This document shows, piece by piece, positions 16,161-24,511 of a stretch of DNA of 64,000 bases. Under the pieces are notes generated by a model, which did not search any database, was not told where the DNA came from, and worked only from the letters and a program-made list of their open reading frames with translations. The stretch is from positions 21,778 through 85,777 of the forward strand of contig CALBDU010000079.1 in NCBI GenBank assembly GCA_937927335.1, in the 5' to 3' direction. Position 1 is the stretch's first letter, and the number at the start of each line of letters is the position of its first letter. Source of the DNA: an uncultured Clostridium sp. Lineage in GTDB: Bacteria; Bacillota; Clostridia; Clostridiales; Clostridiaceae. Both the position numbers and the translations under genes were made by a program.

Positions 16161-17715
16161 AAACTATTTTATTGGTCCAGTCTTCGCAGTTCCAAACCTT
16201 TGTAACCACATCCCTGTAAAATTCAGGTTCGTGGCAAACCAGCAGAATACTTCCCTTGTACTCCTTTAAAGCCCTTTTTAACTCTTCCTTGGCATCTACA
16301 TCCAAGTGATTTGTAGGCTCGTCCAGTATTAAAATATTGGTTTCCTTGTTTAAAAGCTTGCACAGCCTTACCTTTGCCTGCTCACCACCGCTGAGCACCA
16401 GTATCTTACTTTCAATATGTTTAGTGGTTAAACCACATTTTGCCAATGCGGCTCTTATCTGATACTGGGTGTATGAAGGGAAGTCCTTCCAGACCTCTTC
16501 TATACATGTATTGTAATTTGCTTCCTTTATCTCCTGTTCAAAATAGCCAATATGCTGGTAATCCCCAAGCTCTATAGTTCCAGATACAGGGGCCAGCTTT
16601 CCAAGGAGACTCTTTAAAAGTGTAGTTTTTCCCAAGCCATTAGCTCCAGTTAATGCAATTTTTTCTCCTCTTTCCATTATTACATTAATAGGCTTGCTTA
16701 ATGGTGTATCATAACCTATAACCAGATCCTTTGTCTCAAATATAAGCTTGCCGCTGGCTCTTGCTGCTTTGAAGCTAAACTCTGGCTTAATCTTTTCCTT
16801 TGGCAACTCAATTCTATCCATTTTATCAAGCTTTTTCTGCCTGGACTTTGCCATACCCGTGGTGGCTACTCTGGCTTTATTCCTGGCTACAAAATCCTCC
16901 AGCCTTGCTATTTCCTGCTGTTGTCTTTCAAAGGCTGCTTCCAGCTGTTTCTTGTTGGCTTCATAAATTCTCATAAAATTATCGTAATCCCCAACATATC
17001 GTGTAAGCTTTTTATTTTCCATGTGATAGATGAGGTTTATAACGCTGTTAAGGAATGGTATATCGTGGGATATTAGAATAAATGCATTCTCATAATTCTG
17101 CAGGTACCTTTTCAGCCATTCTATATGCTGCTCATCCAGGTAATTTGTGGGCTCATCCAGCAGTAGAATATCTGGAACCTCTAGCAGCAGTTTTGCAAGC
17201 AGGACCTTTGTTCTCTGGCCTCCGCTCAAATCCTCTACGTCCTTATCCAGCCCCACATCCTTTAAGCCAAGCCCCGCAGCTACCTCTTCAACTTTTGCAT
17301 CAATTACATAAAAACCATTATGATCAAGCAAATCCTGTATGGTTCCCATGTCCTCCAAAAGCTTTTCCAGCTCCTCGGAATCAGCTGTGCCCATTTTTTC
17401 AGTTATTGCCAGCATCTCCTCTTCCAGATCAAATAAATATTTAAAAGCCCCTTTTAATATATCCCTTATAGTACTTCCCTTTTCAAGGTGGGTATGCTGA
17501 TCCATATAGCCAACCCTTACCCGGTTTGACCATTCTATAGTTCCTTCATCAGGCATAAGCTTGTCTGTTATTATATTCATAAAGGTGGATTTTCCTTCTC
17601 CATTAGCTCCAATAAGGCCTACATGCTCACCTTTTAAAAGTCTGAAGGATACATCTTCAAAAATGGCTCTGTCACCAAATCCATGGCTGATATTTTTAAC
17701 AGTTAAAATACTCAA
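16159..17715 (-). CDS. ABC-F family ATPase, YfmM-like
   Basis: Cytosolic ribosome-associated ABC-F protein: two nucleotide-binding domains, no membrane part. Walker A motifs are GANGEGKST and GANGLGKTT; signatures are LSGGQRTKV and LSGGEQAKV; Walker B motifs are LLLDEPTNYLD and LILDEPTNHLD. The linker has the basic coiled-coil ARNKARVATTGMAKSRQKK. From TTG at 17715 (AAGGAG nine bases upstream) the product begins MSILTVKN and has 518 residues, which is the length and N-terminus I know for Bacillus YfmM; the longer frame adds 11 unlikely residues. Antibiotic resistance cannot be assumed: this subgroup is usually housekeeping. Confidence 0.92.
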   Translation of the reverse strand: MSILTVKNISHGFGDRAIFEDVSFRLLKGEHVGLIGANGEGKSTFMNIITDKLMPDEGTIEWSNRVRVGYMDQHTHLEKGSTIRDILKGAFKYLFDLEEEMLAITEKMGTADSEELEKLLEDMGTIQDLLDHNGFYVIDAKVEEVAAGLGLKDVGLDKDVEDLSGGQRTKVLLAKLLLEVPDILLLDEPTNYLDEQHIEWLKRYLQNYENAFILISHDIPFLNSVINLIYHMENKKLTRYVGDYDNFMRIYEANKKQLEAAFERQQQEIARLEDFVARNKARVATTGMAKSRQKKLDKMDRIELPKEKIKPEFSFKAARASGKLIFETKDLVIGYDTPLSKPINVIMERGEKIALTGANGLGKTTLLKSLLGKLAPVSGTIELGDYQHIGYFEQEIKEANYNTCIEEVWKDFPSYTQYQIRAALAKCGLTTKHIESKILVLSGGEQAKVRLCKLLNKETNILILDEPTNHLDVDAKEELKRALKEYKGSILLVCHEPEFYRDVVTKVWNCEDWTNKIV

Positions 17716-17843
17716 AATTTTTCTCTCCTTATGTTTTTTTTCACACATAAAATAGTTTAATTTATTTCAATATGATGTGTCAAAGGATTTTTTTAATATT
17801 ATTTATATGGTATACTACAATATGAAAAAAGGGAGGTAGATTA

Positions 17844-19019
17844 ATGTCTTGTAAATTTTACCTAAAAAAAGGTATGGGAAGAAAAGCAGAAAATGGCCAC
17901 CCCTGGGTATACACTACTGAAATTGAAGGCTATGATGGAGAATATACCAATGGTGACATTATAGAAGTTTATAATTTTAAAGACAGCTTTATTGGAAAAG
18001 GTTATATCAACGATGCTTCAAAAATTGCCATAAGGATGATGACCAGGGATAAAGATGAAAATATTGATGAGGAATTTTTCAGAACCAGAATGAAAAATGC
18101 CTGGGATTACAGAAGAAAGGTTATAGATACCTCCTGCTGCAGGTTTGTTTTTGGTGAGGCTGATTTTCTTCCAGGATTAATAATAGATAAGTATGGGGAT
18201 TATTATGTTATCCAGTCCCTGGCTCTGGGTATTGATAAATACAAGGATATTGCGGTTAAAATTTTAAAGGATGATTATAATGCCAAGGGCATCTATGAAC
18301 GTAGTGATGTTAAGGTCAGGGAGCTGGAAGGTATGGAACAGGTGAAAGGCTTTCTTACCGAACCCTTCGACACAAGAGTGGAAATACAGGAAAATGGGGT
18401 TAAATACATGGTTGACCTTGAGAATGGACAAAAAACCGGATTCTTCCTGGATCAGAAGGATAACAGAAAAGCAATCCATAAAATCTGCAAGGACGCGGAT
18501 GTCCTTGACTGCTTCACCCACACAGGCTCCTTTGCTCTTAATGCGGGGATTGCAGGAGCTAAGAGCGTACTTGGTATTGATATATCAGAGCTTGCAATTG
18601 AAGAAGCCACTAGAAATGCTGAACTTAACAAGCTCTCAGATACAGTTACATTTCAATGCTGTAATGCCTTTGATGTACTTCACCAATGGGTGAAGGAAGG
18701 TAGAAGATATGACGTTGTTATCTTGGATCCACCAGCATTTACAAAGTCAAGATCTACAATAAATAGTGCCGTGAGAGGCTATAAGGAAATTAACCTTAGA
18801 GGAATGAAGCTTATTAAACCTGGCGGATACCTTATCACCTGCTCCTGCTCCCATTTCATGAATCCTGATTTATTCAGGGAAACTATTGCTGATGCAGCAA
18901 AAGATGCACGAAGGATTTTAAGACAGGTGGAATTCAGGACCCAGGCCCCTGATCACCCTATCCTATGGAATTCAGATGAATCCTATTACTTGAAGTTCTA
19001 TATATTTCAAGTAGTCTAA
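17844..19019 (+). CDS. Class I rRNA methyltransferase, RlmI-like (PUA + SAM domain)
   Basis: An N-terminal PUA domain (residues 1-75; GMGRKAENGHPWVYTTEI) recognises RNA, and a C-terminal Rossmann methyltransferase domain follows (DCFTHTGSFALNAGIAG for SAM, near residue 225; ILDPPAFTKSR, near 295; CSCSHFM with a catalytic-region Cys). This layout and the 391-residue length match the RlmI/YwbD family of 23S rRNA cytosine-5 methyltransferases. GGGAGGT precedes the ATG. It is a single gene, convergent with the comB operon. Confidence 0.9.
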   Translation: MSCKFYLKKGMGRKAENGHPWVYTTEIEGYDGEYTNGDIIEVYNFKDSFIGKGYINDASKIAIRMMTRDKDENIDEEFFRTRMKNAWDYRRKVIDTSCCRFVFGEADFLPGLIIDKYGDYYVIQSLALGIDKYKDIAVKILKDDYNAKGIYERSDVKVRELEGMEQVKGFLTEPFDTRVEIQENGVKYMVDLENGQKTGFFLDQKDNRKAIHKICKDADVLDCFTHTGSFALNAGIAGAKSVLGIDISELAIEEATRNAELNKLSDTVTFQCCNAFDVLHQWVKEGRRYDVVILDPPAFTKSRSTINSAVRGYKEINLRGMKLIKPGGYLITCSCSHFMNPDLFRETIADAAKDARRILRQVEFRTQAPDHPILWNSDESYYLKFYIFQVV

Positions 19020-19029
19020 GACAATTATT

Positions 19030-19734
19030 TTATGCAATTACTCCATCTATTACCTCCGGCACTACGGAGGTAATATTTTTTTTACAGCAATATTCCAAAT
19101 CATCCAGGAGGCTTAATTCCTTCATTCTTTCATAGTGGGCAGCATTCTTAATAAAATCAGTAATACTGCTGTTGTTCCTGTATATATAAAGGGCAATTTT
19201 AGCAATATCGGTTAATTCAATATGTTTGTTTTTTTCCATGACAGAGGCTATAATAAATCCGCTGCATATAAAATCATCCATAGAAAACTTATCCTGAGTG
19301 CCTGCATTGACTATAACTGTATCATTGTCTAAGTTTAAAATTCTATCAGCAACAGCTTGTCCATTAATAATGCCGCCAATTAAAAGATTTCTAGCACCAA
19401 TGCTTCCCTTTATAGCTCTGGTACCATTGGTAGTGGTTAAAACTAATGTTTTGCCCCCTACTTTTTCCTTGGTATATTCCATCGGAGAATTTGATAAATC
19501 AAATCCAGCTACCTTAACTGCATTTCTTTCTCCTCCTAGAAGACATCCCTTTGTAGTTAGCCTTATATCAAATGCTTCCCTGGTTGTTAAAACAGGAATT
19601 ACTTCCTTGCAGCTATTGCTCACGGCAGTGATAATAACAGATGTTGCTCTAAGCACATCTATTACCACTGCAGTTTTATCCTTCAGCAGCTCCTGATTTA
19701 TCTGTGCCGCTGAAATTACTATGTCTATCTTCAT
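19030..19734 (-). CDS. comB: 2-phosphosulfolactate phosphatase ComB-like
   Basis: The ComB family hydrolyses 2-phosphosulfolactate to sulfolactate, with Mg2+, in coenzyme M-type pathways. Features: VVIDVLRATSVIITA near residue 23, LLGGERNAVKVAGFDLSNSP near 65, and TTNGTRAI near 100, all typical. Length is about 234 residues. No comA or other sulfolactate gene is nearby, so its role in this organism is open. The start is taken as ATG 19734; it lies inside the 3' end of the upstream radical SAM gene (59-base overlap), implying translational coupling. Confidence 0.85.
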   Translation of the reverse strand: MKIDIVISAAQINQELLKDKTAVVIDVLRATSVIITAVSNSCKEVIPVLTTREAFDIRLTTKGCLLGGERNAVKVAGFDLSNSPMEYTKEKVGGKTLVLTTTNGTRAIKGSIGARNLLIGGIINGQAVADRILNLDNDTVIVNAGTQDKFSMDDFICSGFIIASVMEKNKHIELTDIAKIALYIYRNNSSITDFIKNAAHYERMKELSLLDDLEYCCKKNITSVVPEVIDGVIA

Positions 19735-20650
19735 GATATTCACATCCCTGATAAATATTTTTACTTTTTAATGTATTGTCAATGGAATTTAATATTTCCC
19801 ATTTTTTTAAACTCCACATGGGGCCTATAAGCAAGCTTCTTGGTGCGTCACCAGTTAGGCGATGTATGACTATCTCTGGTGGCAGCATGGAAATTGCACT
19901 ACAGACCATATCTATATAATCCTCCTGGCTTAAAAAAGTCAGTTGGCCGGATTTATACATCGCTTCCATAGGTGTGTTTTTCATCAGGTGAAGAAGATGG
20001 AATTTTATACCCTGTATGTCTTTTTTGGAAAGATAATTAACAGTACTAAGCATGTCCTCTTTGCTTTCACCTGGTAAGCCGAATATAACATGACAAACCA
20101 CATCTATTTTTCTTTTTCTCAAATTACTCAAGGCCGTTTCAAAAACCTCCAATGAATACCCTCTGTTAATTCTTTTCGCAGTATTGTCATTGGTGGTTTG
20201 AAGCCCCAGCTCTACCCATATGTAAATTTTTTTACTTAATTCCTCTAATAGCTCTAACACATCCTCAGAAAGGCAGTCGGGTCTGGTAGCAATGGCTAAA
20301 GCCACCACGTTTTCCTCTTTTATTGCCTCCTCATATTTTTCCCTTAATATATTTACAGGAGCATAAGTATTTGTATAAGCCTGAAAATATGCTATATACT
20401 TGCCTTTACTCCATTTTTGGGACATCATTTCCTTAATTTTGTTAAATTGCTGGTGAATAGGCAAACTGCTGCTTCCTGCAAAATCTCCAGATCCCCTTTC
20501 ACTACAAAAAACACACCCCTTGGTGCTAAGCTTTCCATCTCTGTTTGGACATGAAAAACCTGCATCCAGGGATATTTTATAAACTTTGCAGCTGAATTTA
20601 TTTCTCAAAAAACAGTTCAAGGAATAATATCTTTTATCTCCCCAGTCCAT
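19676..20650 (-). CDS. TIGR01212-family radical SAM protein (YtqA-like)
   Basis: A radical SAM enzyme of 324 residues with the family's unusual cluster motif, CPNRDGKLSTKGCVFC (Cys at about 28, 40 and 43), then YFQAYTNTYAP and the block VCHVIFGLPGESKEDM. The family is conserved in Firmicutes; its substrate is not settled as far as I know. It is 34 bases after a lipoprotein gene and overlaps comB, so the three form one minus-strand operon. Confidence 0.9.
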   Translation of the reverse strand: MDWGDKRYYSLNCFLRNKFSCKVYKISLDAGFSCPNRDGKLSTKGCVFCSERGSGDFAGSSSLPIHQQFNKIKEMMSQKWSKGKYIAYFQAYTNTYAPVNILREKYEEAIKEENVVALAIATRPDCLSEDVLELLEELSKKIYIWVELGLQTTNDNTAKRINRGYSLEVFETALSNLRKRKIDVVCHVIFGLPGESKEDMLSTVNYLSKKDIQGIKFHLLHLMKNTPMEAMYKSGQLTFLSQEDYIDMVCSAISMLPPEIVIHRLTGDAPRSLLIGPMWSLKKWEILNSIDNTLKSKNIYQGCEYHEDRHSNFSGTDKSGAAEG

Positions 20651-20684
20651 TTTAGTCTCCTTTATAGCATTTTACTATATTATA

Positions 20685-21800
20685 TCACACTTTCTTTGCC
20701 TTAAGCTCCTTAAGGTCCAGCTGCCATTTGCCTATATAATCCTTTAGGTCTTGACCTGAGGAATTCTTAGGTGCAACGATAAAGTATAAATTATCTTTAT
20801 CAAAGAAGGAATAGCTGATATTCACCTTATCTACGGGGAAGTTTTTTTCAAAGTTGTAATCTAAAAGATCACCGTTATTTACTTTATATACTCTTAGTAA
20901 TTTATCAGCAGCAGTTTTTCCGTATTGCAGTGCTATATATTTTTCATCCTGTGAAAAGATCATCATTTCAGGCTTACCTTCCTTTATTACGTCTAATACA
21001 ATAAGCTCCTTACCCACAGGCTTTTCCTTTACATTACCGTTCTGGCCTCCCATTCCTCCATTGCCGTTACCTCCTTTTTTTTCTGAAGTATCATCACTGC
21101 CCTGCACTTCAATTGATTCATCTATTTTTACAAAACCTGCAAAAAAACCAGTATCTGCGGCAATAGTGCTGATAGCCAGTTTATTTCCGTCATAAGAGAA
21201 GGTCATGGAACCAAAATTATACTTTGGCACCGGAAGTTTATCCATATGAGCCTTATCCTCTTTAGCAAAGGTATAGCTTGGAATGCTGTTTACATCAAAA
21301 ACCAGGCTGGTATTGACATTATTTTTTGATTTAAGCCTGATTTGGCTGTTTATTGGAAATGCCTCCTTAATTGGATTGCTTTTAGTATCATCAACTTTAT
21401 ACTCAAATCCTTCCTTAATAACCTTAACTACATATTCATCAAGAGCAGCTCTGGAGGTTGCAGTGCTGGATCTGGATACGCGGATTTTGAAAAGCCCTGT
21501 ATCTCCAACCTTGCTAGTTTCCAGTATATTGTAGCCCATTATTTTAAATTCGGGATTTTCTTTATCCACGAAATTTTTAAGAAGGTTTTTGGAATAAAAT
21601 TTTTTGACACCTTCCATATTGCCTTCTTCCACTGCCTTCATATATGCTTCTACCACATTGGAGGCAGCTTTTATGTCAAATGCTCCCTTCCCGCTTTCCG
21701 AAGTTTCCTGATTTTTACTGCAGGATACGGGAACTATTATACATATGCATAAAAGCAGCAGCATAAACCAGCACCGAGTTTTTCTAATTTTGCAAATCAA
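20685..21800 (-). CDS. Lipoprotein with C-terminal propeller-like repeats, function unknown
   Basis: The N-terminus has basic residues, a hydrophobic run (LLLLCICIIVPV) and a lipobox VPVSC with Cys at residue 28, so it is probably lipid-anchored on the outer face of the membrane. Residues 45-125 resemble an NTF2-like or DUF4829-type domain (AYMKAVEEGNMEGVKKFYS). The C-terminal half has blade-like phrases, FSYDGNKLAIS and FSQDEKYIALQYG, separated by a Gly/Asn-rich linker (residues 240-260). The start is TTG with GGGTGAT five bases upstream. It heads the operon with the radical SAM and comB genes. Confidence 0.7.
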   Translation of the reverse strand: MICKIRKTRCWFMLLLLCICIIVPVSCSKNQETSESGKGAFDIKAASNVVEAYMKAVEEGNMEGVKKFYSKNLLKNFVDKENPEFKIMGYNILETSKVGDTGLFKIRVSRSSTATSRAALDEYVVKVIKEGFEYKVDDTKSNPIKEAFPINSQIRLKSKNNVNTSLVFDVNSIPSYTFAKEDKAHMDKLPVPKYNFGSMTFSYDGNKLAISTIAADTGFFAGFVKIDESIEVQGSDDTSEKKGGNGNGGMGGQNGNVKEKPVGKELIVLDVIKEGKPEMMIFSQDEKYIALQYGKTAADKLLRVYKVNNGDLLDYNFEKNFPVDKVNISYSFFDKDNLYFIVAPKNSSGQDLKDYIGKWQLDLKELKAKKV

Positions 21801-21922
21801 TTAGTATCACCCACTTCCATTAACTAAGGTTATTTCAGGATTAGTTTTGCCTAAAAATAAAAATTTTATTATTAATGAAAAAAGTATATAATAAATTTAC
21901 AAATGTATTAGAGGTGTTTAAA

Positions 21923-22822
21923 ATGCTTGACATACTAAAAAAATGTGAATTATGCCCAAGAAACTGTCAGGTCAACAGACTGGAGGGACAACTTGGCTAC
22001 TGCAGATCCGGCAGTGCTGTGAAAATTGCAAAGGCATACCTGCATCAATGGGAAGAGCCATGCATATCAGGGGTTAGAGGATCTGGTACAGTATTCTTTT
22101 CAAACTGCAACCTCCATTGTGTCTTCTGCCAAAACTACAAGATAAGCCAGGAGTCTTATGGAAGGGAGCTTACCATCGAAGAACTTGGTGAAATATTTCT
22201 GGGCCTGCAGGCAAAAGGAGCTCATAATATAAATCTGGTAACTCCAACCCATTATGTTCCTCAGATAATAGAAGCCATAAAAATTGCCAAAAGAGGCGGC
22301 CTTAATATGCCTGTGCTTTATAATACCAACAGCTATGAAAACATCAATACCATCAAATCCTTAAGGGGCACTGTGGATGTTTACCTGGCTGACCTCAAAT
22401 ATTATAAGGATGATTATGCAATAAAGTATTCTTCTGTTAAGGACTACTTTTTTCATGCTGCCAGGGCAATAGATGAAATGTACCGACAAGCCGGTAAAAT
22501 AGAATTCAGCGATGATGGAATGATAAGGAAAGGACTTATAGTACGACATTTGATGCTCCCTGGATTATTGTTCGATACGAAAAAAGTCATTGATTATATA
22601 TACAACACCTATGGGGATAATGTATACATAAGCCTCATGAATCAATATACCCCCATGTACAAGGCAGATAAGTATCCTGAAATTTACAAAAAATTAAAAC
22701 CTAAGCATTACGAATCAATTATCGAATACTGCTTAGGTTTAGGAATAAAAAATGCTTTTATTCAGGATTCCGGCACTGCCAGTGAAGCTTTTGTGCCTGA
22801 TTTTGATTTAAAGGGTATCTAA
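21923..22822 (+). CDS. Radical SAM protein, PflA/PflX-like
   Basis: An activase-like radical SAM protein of 299 residues. The cluster motif is NCNLHCVFCQNY near residue 72 (CxxxCxxC), preceded by Cys-rich CELCPRNCQV and GYCRSG at the N-terminus. Homologues are annotated as pyruvate formate-lyase-activating-enzyme-like; no glycyl-radical enzyme is nearby, so the target is unknown. ATG 21923 has GAGGTG six bases upstream; the longer frame starts 16 codons earlier without a site. Its end overlaps the convergent regulator gene by four bases, leaving no room for a terminator. Confidence 0.87.
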   Translation: MLDILKKCELCPRNCQVNRLEGQLGYCRSGSAVKIAKAYLHQWEEPCISGVRGSGTVFFSNCNLHCVFCQNYKISQESYGRELTIEELGEIFLGLQAKGAHNINLVTPTHYVPQIIEAIKIAKRGGLNMPVLYNTNSYENINTIKSLRGTVDVYLADLKYYKDDYAIKYSSVKDYFFHAARAIDEMYRQAGKIEFSDDGMIRKGLIVRHLMLPGLLFDTKKVIDYIYNTYGDNVYISLMNQYTPMYKADKYPEIYKKLKPKHYESIIEYCLGLGIKNAFIQDSGTASEAFVPDFDLKGI

Positions 22823-23490
22823 AGGGTTATCTCCAGTCTTTCCAGCTTTGCTATTACCTTAATATCCTTTATTTCTGCAGTTTCAGTCTTAACCACGCCC
22901 TTATTGCTTATTATAAGGGCTTTGTTGTTGTCAAGCCTTTTTAGCTGCCTTACGGATCTATTATCTCCATATTGTATCAAGGATATGGAATTATTGAAGA
23001 ACTCATTTGTTGCTTGTGCAAAAGCCATATCACCCTTGGCTATCCTAAAACCCAGCATATCATCGTCCTCAATTTCAAGGTAAAATACTTTATCCTGATT
23101 ATGTCCTTCAATTTTGTTATTTAACAAAGGCATTTGCCTTGCCCCTTTTATCCTGGTCAGACTATAATCATAGATAGGCACACTTTTTATTACTGAAGCA
23201 AATGCCTCATTCCATACATCATTTATCTGTTCAGGTTTATCCTTTTTAACACTTTGCTTTTGTACCTTTTCTTCCTTATAGACCTGTTCTTCAAAAGACA
23301 TAGTTATGTCGTTCATATCTTTGCCTAGTACCTTTGACAGCCTGTCAATAAGGTCCTGATTTATTATTTTTCTTCCGGTTTCAACTTCATTAACGAAGCC
23401 TTCAGCAACGCCAAGCTTTTTTGCAAGCTGTTTTTGGCTCATTCCTGCATTTATTCTGGCCTGCTTAACATTTTCTCCAACCCTGCTCAT
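22819..23490 (-). CDS. XRE-type regulator with S24/LexA-like C-terminal domain lacking the catalytic Ser
   Basis: An N-terminal helix-turn-helix (residues 4-60; SQKQLAKKLGVAEGFVNEVE) is followed by a linker and a LexA/S24-like fold at about 115-223. The usual GDSM nucleophile site reads DDDM (in EIEDDDMLGFRIAKGD), so Ser is replaced by Asp; the Lys region VRQLKRL remains. It is unlikely to cleave itself and may instead sense a ligand or dimerise. ATG 23490 with GGAGG five bases upstream. It starts one base after the DUF3783 gene's stop, so the two are coupled. Confidence 0.82.
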   Translation of the reverse strand: MSRVGENVKQARINAGMSQKQLAKKLGVAEGFVNEVETGRKIINQDLIDRLSKVLGKDMNDITMSFEEQVYKEEKVQKQSVKKDKPEQINDVWNEAFASVIKSVPIYDYSLTRIKGARQMPLLNNKIEGHNQDKVFYLEIEDDDMLGFRIAKGDMAFAQATNEFFNNSISLIQYGDNRSVRQLKRLDNNKALIISNKGVVKTETAEIKDIKVIAKLERLEITL

Positions 23491-23491
23491 A

Positions 23492-23875
23492 TTATCCTCC
23501 AATTTTATTGTGCAGCTTATGCCACTTTCTCTCCTCTGACAGATGGTTTACAAGCCTTTCAAAGGTCCAGTTTACAGAAGTCTCTGTGACAACCGCCAAT
23601 ATTGGCATTTCTGTAAAGCCTGACCTGAAAAGCCTGATAGCCTTTTCTAATTCACTATCACTGAAGTTATTGAACAAAATAATCTTATCCTCAGGCATGC
23701 TGCAGTTATATACCTCGAAAGCATGCCCATTCAATATTTCCTTTACTGTCATTTTACCCATGGTGTTTTTTATTTCCTTTACCGACGGAAAACCAGCCTC
23801 TTTTGCAATGATATCAATCCGTTTTCCTTCTTCCTCATCAAAACCATAGCTCAAAACCAGTTTATCATTATTCAA
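23492..23875 (-). CDS. DUF3783 family protein
   Basis: A 127-residue soluble protein. The C-terminal part ILFNNFSDSELEKAIRLFR ... PILAVVTETSVNWTFERLVNHL is the DUF3783 signature. The family has no known function. The stop overlaps the ribosome binding site of the S24-like regulator gene, so their translation is linked and they probably act together. No membrane segment or metal motif is evident. Confidence 0.78.
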   Translation of the reverse strand: MNNDKLVLSYGFDEEEGKRIDIIAKEAGFPSVKEIKNTMGKMTVKEILNGHAFEVYNCSMPEDKIILFNNFSDSELEKAIRLFRSGFTEMPILAVVTETSVNWTFERLVNHLSEERKWHKLHNKIGG

Positions 23876-23901
23876 TAATATCCCTCCCGGAGCATCACAT
23901 T

Positions 23902-24417
23902 TTAAACAGTTTCGGGGTCATCATACTGTATATCGAAGGTATCCACAGTAACCTCTTCCATAACCTGATCCTCATAAGGTTTATCCCTGAAGTCCCTTTT
24001 AGCCGCTACAATCTCGTCTGCTGTTTCAAAGCCTTCAGTAAGTTTACCAAAGGCAGCATACTGTCCATCCAAATGGGGAGCATCCTCCACCATTATGAAA
24101 AACTGACTTCCTGCAGAGTTAGGACTCATTGATCTGGCCATAGACAATACACCCTTGGTGTGGTTCAAGCTGTTATCAAAACCATTGGCCTTGAATTCTC
24201 CTTTAATTGAATATCCAGGGCCACCCATACCTGTTCCATTGGGACAGCCTCCCTGAATCATAAAACCAGGTATAACCCTATGGAAAACAAGCCCGTTGTA
24301 GTAGCCTTTATTCACCAGGCTGATAAAATTTTTTACTGTATTTGGTGCAATTTCAGGGTAAAGTTCTGCTTTCATAACTTTTCCTGAATTCATCTTAATT
24401 GTTACTATAGGATTCAT
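23902..24417 (-). CDS. Cyclophilin-type peptidyl-prolyl cis-trans isomerase
   Basis: Catalyses proline isomerisation during folding. Classic cyclophilin motifs are FHRVIPGFMIQGGCPNGTGMGG (catalytic Arg in FHRV, residues 49-52), SMARSMSPNSAGSQFFI and HLDGQYAAFGKLTEG. There is no signal peptide, so it is cytosolic. At 171 residues it is a single-domain enzyme. It lies downstream of the hydrogenase-like sensor gene on the same strand with 94 bases between them. Confidence 0.95.
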   Translation of the reverse strand: MNPIVTIKMNSGKVMKAELYPEIAPNTVKNFISLVNKGYYNGLVFHRVIPGFMIQGGCPNGTGMGGPGYSIKGEFKANGFDNSLNHTKGVLSMARSMSPNSAGSQFFIMVEDAPHLDGQYAAFGKLTEGFETADEIVAAKRDFRDKPYEDQVMEEVTVDTFDIQYDDPETV

Positions 24418-24511
24418 ATTTGTTCCTCCATTCTAATTATGATAAAAGATAGATCATACACTATAAACATAATAAATTATACATTAAAATTTATATAATG
24501 AAAATACATGG

